From positions 80,741 through 144,740 of the forward strand of contig CAYLPJ010000005.1 in the NCBI GenBank assembly GCA_964385465.1: a stretch of DNA of 64,000 bases. Direction: 5' to 3'. Source of the stretch: CAYLPJ01 sp964385465 (GTDB lineage: Bacteria; Planctomycetota; Phycisphaerae; SM23-33). This document shows positions 36,353 through 43,943 of this stretch, in pieces. Within the stretch, counting starts at the first letter, position 1, and each line of letters starts with the position of its first letter. The notes under the pieces were generated by a model. That model was given only the letters and a program-made list of their open reading frames with translations. It made no database searches and had not been told where the DNA came from. A program made the position numbers and the translations under genes.

Positions 36353-37555
36353 ATGGAAGTCTTCGCCGCACGTCATCCCGTGTTCGACGGCGAGCAGGAC
36401 GTGTTCGCCTACGACCTGCGCTTCCGCGCGCCGTTCGAGCAGTATTACGAGGCCATGGAGGCCGACGAGCCCGGCGGCAGCCTGCCGGAGTACCTTCGCT
36501 ACGCGCAGCTTGTCGACGGGCGACGCGGACTGCTGCGCTTCCCCCGCGAGCTGCTGGCCATCCGCTTCCCGGTGCTCTTCCCCGCCGGCCAGACCATCCC
36601 CGAAGTGCCCGCCGAACTCGCCGCCGACGACGAAGCCGTCGCCCAGTGCCGCGAGCTGAAGGACCTGGGCTTCTGCCTGGCCGTCGGGGACTTCACGCTC
36701 AAGACCCTCGACGGCCCGCTGGCCGAACTGGCCGACATCGCCGTGGTGGACCTGCTCTCCACGCCCGTCGACCAGTTGCCGGAGCTTCCCGAGCAACTGA
36801 ACCAACGGGGCATCGCCGGGCTGGTCCGCGGTGTGGAGACCATCGAGGATTTCCATGACGCCGCCCAGTTGGGATACACCTACTTCCAGGGCAGATTCTA
36901 CACGATGCCGGTGATGGCCCCCGGCAAGGAAGTCGCCCCCAGCAAGCTGACCTACCTCCGCCTGCTCCGGGAAGTCAACACCCCCTCGCTGTCCTACAAC
37001 GAGGTCGCGCCGATCATCGAGCAGGACGTGGCCATGACGTACAAGCTGCTGAAGTTCATGAACTCGGCGTGGTTCGGCCTGCGGTTCGAGATCAACTCCG
37101 TCAAGCACGCCCTGGTGCTGCTGGGACCCAAGGAGATCAAACGCTGGGCGTCGCTGGTCGCCGTTCGCAACTGCGCCGCCGACAAGCCGCACGAGCTGCT
37201 GCTGCGCGCCCTCAACCGCGCCAAGGCCGCCGAGCAGATGGGCATGCTCGTCGGCATGAGGAAGGAAGCGCCCGAGCTGTTCCTCATGGCCATGTTCACC
37301 GTGCTGGATGCCCTGATCGACCGTCCCATGGAGAAGGCCCTCGAGGGCCTGCCCCTCAAGGAAGACATCCGCAACGCCCTGCTCGGCGGCGAGAGCGCCT
37401 TCCGGTCCGTCCACGACGCGATCATGGGTTACGACCGCGGCGAGTGGGAGCGGATGGCCTCGGCCGCGGGGGACCTGGGCCTGCCGGAGGAGAAGGTCCC
37501 CGTGCTGTTCCGCGAGGGCCTCCAGTGGGCCCACGAGGCGCTTCAGGAGATGTAG
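36353..37555 (+). CDS. EAL-HDOD signalling protein
   Basis: 400 aa. Residues about 1-195 are a degenerate EAL domain of the YuxH type (VFAARHPVFDGEQDVFAYDL, LKDLGFCLAVGDFT, VVDLLSTPVDQLP, AQLGYTYFQGRFY); the Glu-Ala-Leu catalytic motif is absent, so it probably does not hydrolyse cyclic di-GMP. Residues about 200-400 are HDOD (LLREVNTPSLSYNEVAPIIE, YKLLKFMNSAWFGL, VKHALVLLGPKEIKRWASLV). Such EAL-HDOD proteins act as signalling adaptors. The ATG has AGAGAGG 5 nt upstream. Monocistronic as far as visible. Confidence 0.9.
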   Translation: MEVFAARHPVFDGEQDVFAYDLRFRAPFEQYYEAMEADEPGGSLPEYLRYAQLVDGRRGLLRFPRELLAIRFPVLFPAGQTIPEVPAELAADDEAVAQCRELKDLGFCLAVGDFTLKTLDGPLAELADIAVVDLLSTPVDQLPELPEQLNQRGIAGLVRGVETIEDFHDAAQLGYTYFQGRFYTMPVMAPGKEVAPSKLTYLRLLREVNTPSLSYNEVAPIIEQDVAMTYKLLKFMNSAWFGLRFEINSVKHALVLLGPKEIKRWASLVAVRNCAADKPHELLLRALNRAKAAEQMGMLVGMRKEAPELFLMAMFTVLDALIDRPMEKALEGLPLKEDIRNALLGGESAFRSVHDAIMGYDRGEWERMASAAGDLGLPEEKVPVLFREGLQWAHEALQEM

Positions 37556-37691
37556 GCCCCCGACGCCGGAGCCCGAGACGGCTCCCTTGCCCGCCGCCGG
37601 CCCATTTCACCCACCCTCTCCAAGCGGCCCCAGATACGTCATGTTGCGTTCCTGCTGGTCCCCGGCCCGCCTGGCCGCGTTGGCCCGCATC

Positions 37692-37711
37692 GGCGATGCT
37701 ACGGCATCGCC
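37692..37711. repeat. Perfect 8-bp hairpin with TACG loop
   Basis: GGCGATGC-TACG-GCATCGCC, 137 bp beyond the EAL-HDOD stop. No T run follows on either strand, so a palindromic extragenic element is more likely than a terminator. Confidence 0.4.
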
Positions 37712-37857
37712 TGCTTCGGCCGCCTTGCCGGACGAGCCGGGTCCGGCGCAGGAACCGCAACGAACTTAATTGAGACCGCTTAGCGGATTCTGCGCGCACT
37801 GTTTCAGCGGCGGTGCCAACCGTCCGACATGAAACCAGTGCCGTCGCTAGCGGCCCA

Positions 37858-38038
37858 CGGGGTGCAGCGGAATACCCAGCGGGTTCGCGGCGGCGGCATG
37901 CTTGTTCACAGACCGGCGTCGGCCCCGGCGAGGCAACGAAAAAGGGCGACGCCCAGGTGGAGGGAGACCTGAACATCGCCCGTTGTGCCACACCCAATGT
38001 AGGTGGAGGGAGACCTACACAAGTCGGGGTGCAGCGGA
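37858..38038 (+). repeat. 14-nt direct repeat pair
   Basis: CGGGGTGCAGCGGA occurs at 37858-37871 and again at 38025-38038. The second copy provides the 3' arm of the second GGAGGGAG-loop hairpin. Confidence 0.5.
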
Positions 38039-38146
38039 TGTAAGGATTATAGGAATCAACCGTTATCTGTCCAGTAGATTCCGTATTCCTCAGCGTCGGG
38101 GCCGGTGGAGGGCGCCTTGCGGCGTTCCGGCCTCGACGCGACTTTT
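37941..38146 (+). ncRNA. Candidate structured small RNA with tandem GGAGGGAG loops
   Basis: Two copies of AGGTGGAGGGAGACCT (37955-37970 and 38001-38016), 46 nt apart, fold as hairpins with the same 8-nt loop GGAGGGAG. Each has its own, different outer stem: GGGCGA/TCGCCC (37944-37949/37976-37981) for the first; CCC/GGG plus CAC/GTG with a bulged A (37989-37995/38026-38031) for the second, whose inner stem extends to TGTAGGT/ACCTACA. A linker follows, then CGGGGCCGG/CCGGCCTCG (38097 to about 38134, again with GGTGGAGGG in the interior) and TTTT at 38143-38146, resembling a terminator. The strand is chosen from the T run. No known family was recognised. Confidence 0.45.
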
Positions 38147-38256
38147 CTGACGGGGAACGCGGGAATACCGGGGGTTCGGACGGGGTTCCACGAGCGGGAC
38201 GCCGCGCAAGCGCGCCGACCGACGCCATGGAATGCCGACAGGACCCCCGGCAGGCT

Positions 38257-38276
38257 TCATATCATTCATGTGATAT
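38257..38276. promoter_or_regulatory. AT-rich 20-bp palindrome
   Basis: CATATCA-TTCATG-TGATATG: perfect 7-bp arms, strikingly AT-rich for this region. It lies beyond the 3' end of the 38399 gene and could be a regulator binding site or a weak hairpin. Confidence 0.35.
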
Positions 38277-38398
38277 GTGACGGCCCGGATCTCGGGGCTC
38301 AAGCACGAACCGCGACGCGTCCGCGTTCCTCACCGGCCGCCCGCGGCTGGACCTCTCCCGAGGCCCAATCCGCACCGCCGGCATCCCTCGAATCCCTG

Positions 38399-39109
38399 CT
38401 ACTGCTCTTTCGAAAGCCCCACCGACCCGAGGACGTGGTCGGCGACGTCGGCCATGGTCAGCGCGTCGATCTCGGCCTCGATCTCGCGGACCATCTCGGG
38501 GTAGTCCCGCACCGCCGGCGGGGGCGAGAGGATCGGCTCGGAGCCCTCGGGGACCTTCCGCAACGCCAGCGCCGCGTTGCCCGTGGCCGTGACGACCCAC
38601 CGGCCCTCGGTCAGCTCCTTGCGGAAGACCGACAGGCCCTGAAGCCCCGGTTCATCCGACCAGGGCAGCTCGGCGAGGCTCGGGTCGATCATCGTCACCT
38701 CCGCCCGCGCCCGCCCGCGGGCATCCGGGGCCGACAGGCTGTACACCCGCCGAATCCACAACCGCCCCTGCTGGGCGATGTACTCCACGTGGACCTCCTG
38801 GGAGGCGTCGATGTCGGTGGGGATCGTCCGCAGCACGCCCTCGGCCGTGCGGACGACCACGCTCAACCGGCCGTCGGCCAGCACCAGTTCCGTGACGGCC
38901 GTCTTGCGAACCACGTCGTTGTACCGTCCCGCGAGGGCGTCGTAGTCCTCGCTGAGCCGGTGCAGGCGGTCCCGATAGATGCCCGCGACGATGTGCCCCT
39001 TGGAGTACTGGTAGACCGCCGCCCCGGCCACCACGAGCAATCCGCCCATCGCGGCGACGTGCACAGCGCGGCCGACGACCCCCAGACAACGCGAGAACCG
39101 GTTGAGCAT
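38399..39109 (-). CDS. Membrane-anchored protein of unknown function
   Basis: 236 aa. One N-terminal membrane helix (about 14-36, AVHVAAMGGLLVVAGAAVYQ), then a short coiled coil (YRDRLHRLSEDYDALAGRYN) and a soluble domain with alternating beta strands (RLSVVVRTAEGVLRTIPTDI, RLWIRRVYSLSAPDARGRAR). No recognised domain. It is preceded by a TATACT -10 box with a palindrome over the expected transcription start. Not in an operon. Confidence 0.65.
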   Translation of the reverse strand: MLNRFSRCLGVVGRAVHVAAMGGLLVVAGAAVYQYSKGHIVAGIYRDRLHRLSEDYDALAGRYNDVVRKTAVTELVLADGRLSVVVRTAEGVLRTIPTDIDASQEVHVEYIAQQGRLWIRRVYSLSAPDARGRARAEVTMIDPSLAELPWSDEPGLQGLSVFRKELTEGRWVVTATGNAALALRKVPEGSEPILSPPPAVRDYPEMVREIEAEIDALTMADVADHVLGSVGLSKEQ

Positions 39110-39170
39110 CGTGCCATCCTTCCCGATCCGGCTTTCCCAGGGCCCGCGGCCACGACGGCCGGGGGAGGCG

Positions 39171-39190
39171 TGAGTGTTTCACTCAGTATA
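39171..39190 (-). promoter_or_regulatory. -10 box with operator-like palindrome
   Basis: On the minus strand TATACT (39190-39185) runs directly into TGAGTGAAACACTCA (39185-39171), a perfect 6-bp inverted repeat around AAA that would cover the transcription start. Likely promoter and repressor site of the gene at 39109. Confidence 0.5.
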
Positions 39191-39354
39191 ACACACGACT
39201 CCCCGCCCGTGCGCCGCCGGCAATGATTTCGCGGCTGGGGGGCCCAGGCGCTCCCGCGCGCAGGAGGCGTCGGCCGAGGTCTCCACGGCGCAGGCCCCGT
39301 TCTCCATCCAGAACGGGCTCATCGAGGTGGAGGTCGAAGCCGATCTGCCCGCAT

Positions 39355-41109
39355 TCACCCCGCCACTTCTTCGGGTTCGGTCGGCTCGGCGGCCCGGCGG
39401 TCGAGGGCGGCTTTGACGAGGCCGACGAAGAGCGGCTGGGGACGCAGCGGGCGGCTGGTGAGCTCGGGGTGGAACTGGGCGGCGACGAAGTAGGGGTGCA
39501 CGTCGCGGGGCAGCTCCAGGATCTGCATGATCGGCTGGGCGGGATGTCGGCCGGAGAAGATCATTCCGCCGGCCTCGAGGCGCTCGATGTAGTCGGGGTC
39601 GACCTCGTAGCGATGGCGGAAGCGCTGCCGGATGCGGGCGGCGCCGCCGAACAGCTCGGCGGCGAGGGTCCCGGATGTGATCTCCACGTCCTGCCCGCCG
39701 AGGCGCATGTTCCCGCCGAGGCCCTCGATCTTCTTCTGCTCGGGCAGGATCGAGATCACCGGCGTGTCGCAGTCCGGGGAGAACTCCGTGCTGTCGGCGT
39801 CGGGCAGGCCGCAGACGCCGCGGGCGAACTCGATCACCGCCATCTGAAAGCCCAGGCAGATGCCCAGGTAGGGGATGCGGTTCTCGCGGGCGTAGCGGAC
39901 GCAGGCGATCTTACCCGCCGTGCCGCGGACGCCGAACCCGCCGGGGACGATGATCCCCTGGCAGTGCGCCAGTGCGTCGGCGACTTCGTCCTCGCCGAGG
40001 TGGGTGGTATCGATCCAGTCGACCTTGACGCGGACGCCGTTGTGGGCCCCGGCGTGCTCCAGGGCCTTGATGATGCTGGCGTAGCTGTCGCGCAGGGCGG
40101 TGTACTTGCCGGTGATCCCGATGGTGACCTCGCCCCGAGCGTCGGTGATGCGGGCGGTGTATCGGGACCACTCGATGGCGGCCCGGGCGTCCATGGCGGA
40201 GTTGACGCGCCCGCCCAGCCCGAGCAGCTCGACCACTTCGCTGTCCAGGCAGGCCTCGCGCATGGCGTCGGGCAGCAGGTAGATGCTCGGCAGGTCGTGC
40301 ATGGAGAAGACGCGCTGGAGGGGCACGTTGGTGTAGACGGAGATCTTCTGGCGGACCTTCATGCTGACGGCCGACTCGGCCCGGCAGGCGATGATCTGCG
40401 GATGGATGCCGTACTCCATGAGACGCTTGATGCCGAGTTGGGCGGCCTTGGACTTCTGCTCGCCCAGCGCGGGGGGCCGGAGCACGTAGGTCAGCGCGAC
40501 GAACAGGACCGAGCCCTCGCCCTCCTCGTAGCTCATCTCGCGCAGGGCCTCGATGTAGAACGCGTTCTCGATGTCCCCGACCGTGCCCCCGACCTCGACG
40601 AAGATGACGTCGGCATCGGTCTCGACGGCCAGCTCGCGGAGGCGGAGCTTCACCTCGCCGGTGACGTGGGGGATCATCTGGACGTCGCGTCCGAGGTAGC
40701 TGCCGGCACGTTCCTTGTCGAGCACCGAGCGGTAGATCTGCCCGCTGGTGGCGAAGTTGGCCCGGGCGAGGTCCTGGTCGAGCATCCGCTCGTAGGTGCC
40801 CAGGTCCATGTCCGTCTCCATCCCGTCGTCCAGGACGAACACCTCACCGTGGCGGAAGGGGTTCAGCGTGCCCGAATCGATGTTCAGGTAGCCTTCCAGC
40901 TTGATCGGCGAGACCTTCAGCCCCTTGTCCTTCAGGAGCTTGGCCAGCGAGGAGGAGAAGATGCCCTTGCCCAGGCCGCTGATGACCGTGCCGAAGACGG
41001 CCACGTACCGGCAGGAGCCGACGCGGTAGCCGTCGGGCAAAGGCGTGTAGAACTCCGTTTCGTCGGTCCGGTCCTTGACCGACCGCAGCAAATCCATGGC
41101 ATCGCTCAT
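39355..41109 (-). CDS. pyrG: CTP synthase
   Basis: 584 aa. The N-terminal synthetase domain has VISGLGKGIFSSSLAKLLKD (P loop), KLEGYLNIDSGTLNPFRHGE and VEVGGTVGDIENAFYIEALR. The C-terminal class I glutaminase domain has the nucleophile Cys418 in YLGICLGFQMAVIEFA and the His-Glu of FHPELTSRP. It makes CTP from UTP, ATP and glutamine. The start at 41109 gives a roughly 24-residue extension before the usual N-terminus; an in-frame ATG at 41097 is also possible. Neither has a good ribosome site, but a -10-like TACAGT ends 8 nt upstream of 41109, suggesting a leaderless mRNA. The P-loop region is more divergent than in the usual VTGGVVSSLGKG form. Confidence 0.95.
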   Translation of the reverse strand: MSDAMDLLRSVKDRTDETEFYTPLPDGYRVGSCRYVAVFGTVISGLGKGIFSSSLAKLLKDKGLKVSPIKLEGYLNIDSGTLNPFRHGEVFVLDDGMETDMDLGTYERMLDQDLARANFATSGQIYRSVLDKERAGSYLGRDVQMIPHVTGEVKLRLRELAVETDADVIFVEVGGTVGDIENAFYIEALREMSYEEGEGSVLFVALTYVLRPPALGEQKSKAAQLGIKRLMEYGIHPQIIACRAESAVSMKVRQKISVYTNVPLQRVFSMHDLPSIYLLPDAMREACLDSEVVELLGLGGRVNSAMDARAAIEWSRYTARITDARGEVTIGITGKYTALRDSYASIIKALEHAGAHNGVRVKVDWIDTTHLGEDEVADALAHCQGIIVPGGFGVRGTAGKIACVRYARENRIPYLGICLGFQMAVIEFARGVCGLPDADSTEFSPDCDTPVISILPEQKKIEGLGGNMRLGGQDVEITSGTLAAELFGGAARIRQRFRHRYEVDPDYIERLEAGGMIFSGRHPAQPIMQILELPRDVHPYFVAAQFHPELTSRPLRPQPLFVGLVKAALDRRAAEPTEPEEVAG

Positions 41110-41113
41110 GGAC

Positions 41114-41147
41114 GCGTACTGTACGCAGGCCCACCGCCCAAAAGCAA
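41114..41147 (-). promoter_or_regulatory. pyrG promoter overlapped by a 13-bp palindrome
   Basis: Minus strand: TTGCTT (41147-41142), 18-bp spacer, TACAGT (41123-41118). The -10 lies inside GCGTAC-A-GTACGC (41126-41114), a perfect palindrome ending 4 nt before the ATG. Confidence 0.45.
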
Positions 41148-41257
41148 GCGCCGGTTGCCGCCGGTGCCCCCAAAGCCGCATGCGCAGCAAAGCGGCGCCA
41201 TCGGTCGCCCGACGGCGCCGCCAGAACGGGCCGGATCAGAACGCTCCCGCCGCCCGA

Positions 41258-42727
41258 TTACCGCCGCCGGGCGCGGACGTTCGGGCGGACGGTGCGGACC
41301 TTGGTCGGACGGACCAGCCGTACACGGCGCTGCCCGCCGCCGGAGTTCCGTCTGCGGGAGGACTTGCGACCGTTCCCGAAGCCCAGGTTGGCGTTCTTCG
41401 TCCCCCCGGACTTGCCGGCCTTGGTAGCCTGGCCGGCGCTGTTCCTGTCGCGGTCCTTGTCCGAGTCGCCTTGTGCGACGCGCGGCCCGGTCGAGCCGCC
41501 CGACCCGCCGGAGCGCCGGGGCGCCTTGTCCGCCCCGGCGGCCGCCGACGCGCCCCGGGAGCCGCCGCGTTGGTTGCCCGCGGCCCGGCCGGCGCCGGCC
41601 TTCAGCGGCGCGACGGCCGGCTTGGCGGAGGCGGTCTCGTCGTCGTCGGACTTCGGCCCGTCGGAGGCGCCCAGTTCGAGCGAGGGGACGGGCTCGTCGT
41701 CGATGGTCGTGCTCGGCGCGGCCGTCGAGGCCCGCTTGGGCCGCCTGCCGCCGGGCGAGAAGTAGATCACGCCGGAGCCGGTGCGGAAGGAGGTCAGGCG
41801 CCGGGAGCCCTTGTCCTGGCGCGTGGAATCGGTCTGGTCGTCCTTCTCGGGCGCTTCGGTGCGGTCGGCGTCGGCGTCATCGTCGTCGCCGGAGCGAACG
41901 CCCATCTGCCCGCCGAAGGGGTCGAACACGTCGACGTCGGAGGTCAGCGGCACGGGGCTGGGGCCGAACCCGCCGTTGTTGTCGCCGGCGGGGCCGGTGG
42001 CGTTGTCGTCGGCATCGTCGGCGTCGTCACCGCCCTGGGCACGGGGCCTCCGGCGGCCCGCGCCGGGGCCGAACGGGTCATCGACGCCGGCGCCGGGGTC
42101 GAAACCGCCGCCGCCGCCGGCATCTCCGCCGTCGCCACCGCCGCCACCGCCGCCGCCGACGCCGCCACCGCCATCACCGCCGCCGCCGATGCGGGCGGCC
42201 TTGGTGAAGCCCACGCCCGTCTTGGTGAACCCGGCGCCGGTCTTCGTCGAGCCCCCGCCGGGGACGGGCGTCGGCCAGCCGCCGGTTCGGCTGCGGGCGC
42301 TGCCCTCGCCGCCGCCGTCGTCGCCCGTGTCGTCCTCGGGGTCGTCCAGCCCGCCGCCGAACCGCATCTCGCGGAGCATCTGGTTGAGCATGGGATTGCC
42401 GCCCGTCGGGCCGAAGAGCCCGCTGAAGACCAGCGGCAGGAACGGGTCGAACACCTCGACCACGATCACCTCTTCCTGCGGCACCTGCCCGTCGGCATCC
42501 TGACCGTCCGCGGCGTCGCCCGGCGCGGGCGCGCCGTCGGCATCGTCGGCCTGGTCGTCCCCGGCGCCCGTCGGCTGCTGGTCGCCGTTGGGCGCCGTGC
42601 TGCCCGGCGTCAGGGTCGAGCCGGTCGTGCCTCCCCGCCCACGGCCCACCTGGGCCGTCGCCGCCGAACCGACCGCCAGCACGATCCCGGCCGCGATGAG
42701 AAGTCTGAAGAAGCTGGATGTACGCAT
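41258..42727 (-). CDS. Secreted low-complexity Gly/Asp-rich protein with basic tail
   Basis: 489 aa. The start at 42727 follows AAGGAG and gives a signal peptide (SSFFRLLIAAGIVLAVGSAA). One ordered patch is visible (about 85-120, VIVVEVFDPFLPLVFSGLFG, and FGGGLDD). The rest is disordered: a poly-Gly/Asp segment near residues 185-225, acidic clusters (DDADDADD, DDDDADAD), then a strongly basic C-terminus (QRRVRLVRPTKVRTVRPNVR). The charge swing from acidic middle to basic tail suggests binding to nucleic acid, sulfated polymer or the cell surface. No family recognised; the long open frame is backed by its start signals and a TATAAT box upstream. Confidence 0.6.
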   Translation of the reverse strand: MRTSSFFRLLIAAGIVLAVGSAATAQVGRGRGGTTGSTLTPGSTAPNGDQQPTGAGDDQADDADGAPAPGDAADGQDADGQVPQEEVIVVEVFDPFLPLVFSGLFGPTGGNPMLNQMLREMRFGGGLDDPEDDTGDDGGGEGSARSRTGGWPTPVPGGGSTKTGAGFTKTGVGFTKAARIGGGGDGGGGVGGGGGGGGDGGDAGGGGGFDPGAGVDDPFGPGAGRRRPRAQGGDDADDADDNATGPAGDNNGGFGPSPVPLTSDVDVFDPFGGQMGVRSGDDDDADADRTEAPEKDDQTDSTRQDKGSRRLTSFRTGSGVIYFSPGGRRPKRASTAAPSTTIDDEPVPSLELGASDGPKSDDDETASAKPAVAPLKAGAGRAAGNQRGGSRGASAAAGADKAPRRSGGSGGSTGPRVAQGDSDKDRDRNSAGQATKAGKSGGTKNANLGFGNGRKSSRRRNSGGGQRRVRLVRPTKVRTVRPNVRARRR

Positions 42728-43048
42728 GGTCCGTCTCCTTTTTGTCGTCATGCGAAGACGTCTCCCCTGTCCGCGCCGCGCAGCCGCCACGGGGGCGCAC
42801 GGAGCGTACGCTTTCCGCAAATCTGCACCACATTATATAGACCCCGCCAGGGCAGGTGTGTCTCGGAAACTCTTCTTTTTTCCGGCCGGTAAGCCGCGCC
42901 GGGAACCGGCGGGGGCTTTTCTCTTGCGTGAGGGCCCGGCTCCTGCGAGAAAGCGCCCCATGCGGGATGCAGGGGACTTCCCGGAGAGCTCTCGCGAACC
43001 CGTTTGCTCGCCCGCCGCGGCGGGGTGGCAGGCCCGGAGACGACAGCG
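42728..43048. other. 321-bp divergent intergenic region
   Basis: It contains the -10 box TATAAT on the minus strand (42837-42832) for the Gly-rich protein, and a hairpin CGCCGG-GAA-CCGGCG (42897-42911) followed by GGGGC and TTTT (42917-42920), which looks like a weak terminator or attenuator on the plus strand ahead of the CBM48 gene. No gene seen. Confidence 0.45.
42832..42837 (-). promoter_or_regulatory. -10 box TATAAT of the Gly-rich protein gene
   Basis: Perfect TATAAT on the minus strand, about 105 nt upstream of the ATG at 42727. No clear -35. Confidence 0.5.
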
Positions 43049-43324
43049 ATGTTCGAGAAGGCCAGGAAAGCAGGTACCGTGCGGTTCGCCCTTCGACCCG
43101 AGCCCGGCGTCAGCAAGGTCGCCGTGGCCGTCGATGCCCTCGGATGGGAGCCGATCCGCATGACGCGGCAGAAGAACGGCACGTTCGTCCGCATCCTCCA
43201 GGTCGACAAGCCGGTCTTCGAGTACAAGTTCCTTATCGACGACACGTGGGCGACCGACCCCGACCACAGCCATTGGTCGCCGAACCCGTTCGGCACGTTC
43301 AACTCCGTCGGGCAGGTGGACTGA
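43049..43324 (+). CDS. Stand-alone CBM48 (AMPK/glycogen-binding) protein
   Basis: 91 aa. TVRFALRPEPGVSKVAVAVD, ALGWEPIRMTRQKNGTFVRI, FEYKFLIDDTWATDPDHSHW and NPFGTFNSV follow the order of CBM48/AMPK-beta glycogen-binding domains, which bind alpha-glucan. No catalytic domain or signal peptide, so a small cytoplasmic glycogen-binding protein is likely. The start at 43049 has GGAG about 9 nt upstream; an upstream TTG (43004) is less likely. Confidence 0.82.
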   Translation: MFEKARKAGTVRFALRPEPGVSKVAVAVDALGWEPIRMTRQKNGTFVRILQVDKPVFEYKFLIDDTWATDPDHSHWSPNPFGTFNSVGQVD

Positions 43325-43369
43325 CCGCGCCGTCGGGACGCCCCCTCCCGCGCCGCCGGGTCGCGACGG

Positions 43370-43879
43370 CTACCGCCGCCCGGGCAGGTCGATCCCCCAG
43401 CGCCGGAAGAACTCGATGGCCCCGGGATCCCGGGCGTTGCCCCCGAACGCGTACGCCCCCCAGGCCCCGCCGCCGAAGGCGTAGTACCCGATGGCCGCGC
43501 CGCCGAACGCGACCGAGCCGATCGCCAGACCCCCGCCGGCCAGGCCCAGCCCGACCGCCAGGCCGCCCAGCGCCACCAGCCCCAGCGCCAGGCCCCCGAA
43601 CGCGACGATGCCGAACGCCAGGCCGCCGAAGGCGAACACCCCCGCCGCCAGGCCGCCGACGGCGACGATCCCCTTGGCCACCCGCAGCCGCCCCGTCCGG
43701 GGGTCGAACGCCGGGCCGCGAATCACGTGCACCAGCGGCAGGCCGAACAGCGTCGCCTTCGACTTGTACTCCCACCCCCACATCCCCCACACGCCGGCGA
43801 TCGGCACGCCGCAGTGGGGGCACGCGGGGGCCTTCTCGGAAACCTGCTTGCCGCACTCCGGACAATCCGTCAATGCCAT
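43370..43879 (-). CDS. Zinc-ribbon membrane protein with FGG repeats
   Basis: 169 aa. The N-terminus is a zinc ribbon (CPECGK...CPHCG, Cys at about 6, 9, 20, 23). Residues about 68-150 consist of roughly eight decapeptide-like repeats of the form GLAxGxxAFGG (IVAFGGLALG, LVALGGLAVG, SVAFGGAAIG, YYAFGGGAWG), hydrophobic and Gly-rich, probably packed in the membrane. AAGGAG lies 7 nt before the ATG. Similar zinc-ribbon/Gly-repeat proteins occur without known function. Convergent with the CBM48 gene, 45 bp apart. Confidence 0.75.
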   Translation of the reverse strand: MALTDCPECGKQVSEKAPACPHCGVPIAGVWGMWGWEYKSKATLFGLPLVHVIRGPAFDPRTGRLRVAKGIVAVGGLAAGVFAFGGLAFGIVAFGGLALGLVALGGLAVGLGLAGGGLAIGSVAFGGAAIGYYAFGGGAWGAYAFGGNARDPGAIEFFRRWGIDLPGRR

Positions 43880-43943
43880 CCCGCGCTCCTTTCGACCTGC
43901 CGTCCCCGCCCGTACGTATCGACGCCGGCGGCGGCGAGGCTAT

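Larger units (their letters stand above)
37556..38398. other. Gene-free 843-bp region with RNA-like structures
   Basis: No convincing protein gene. It holds the 8-bp hairpin at 37692, the direct repeat pair at 37858/38025, the tandem GGAGGGAG-loop hairpins (37944-38031), a third hairpin plus T run (38097-38146) and a 20-bp palindrome at 38257. Confidence 0.6.

Noticed and set aside
37954..38018. A CRISPR array made of the AGGTGGAGGGAGACCT copies
   Set aside because: Only two copies, each palindromic within its own hairpin, and no cas genes in the window.
42897..42920. A firm intrinsic terminator at CGCCGG-GAA-CCGGCG with TTTT
   Set aside because: No plus-strand gene ends upstream of it and the T run is separated by five G/C bases; kept only as a weak note in the intergenic entry.
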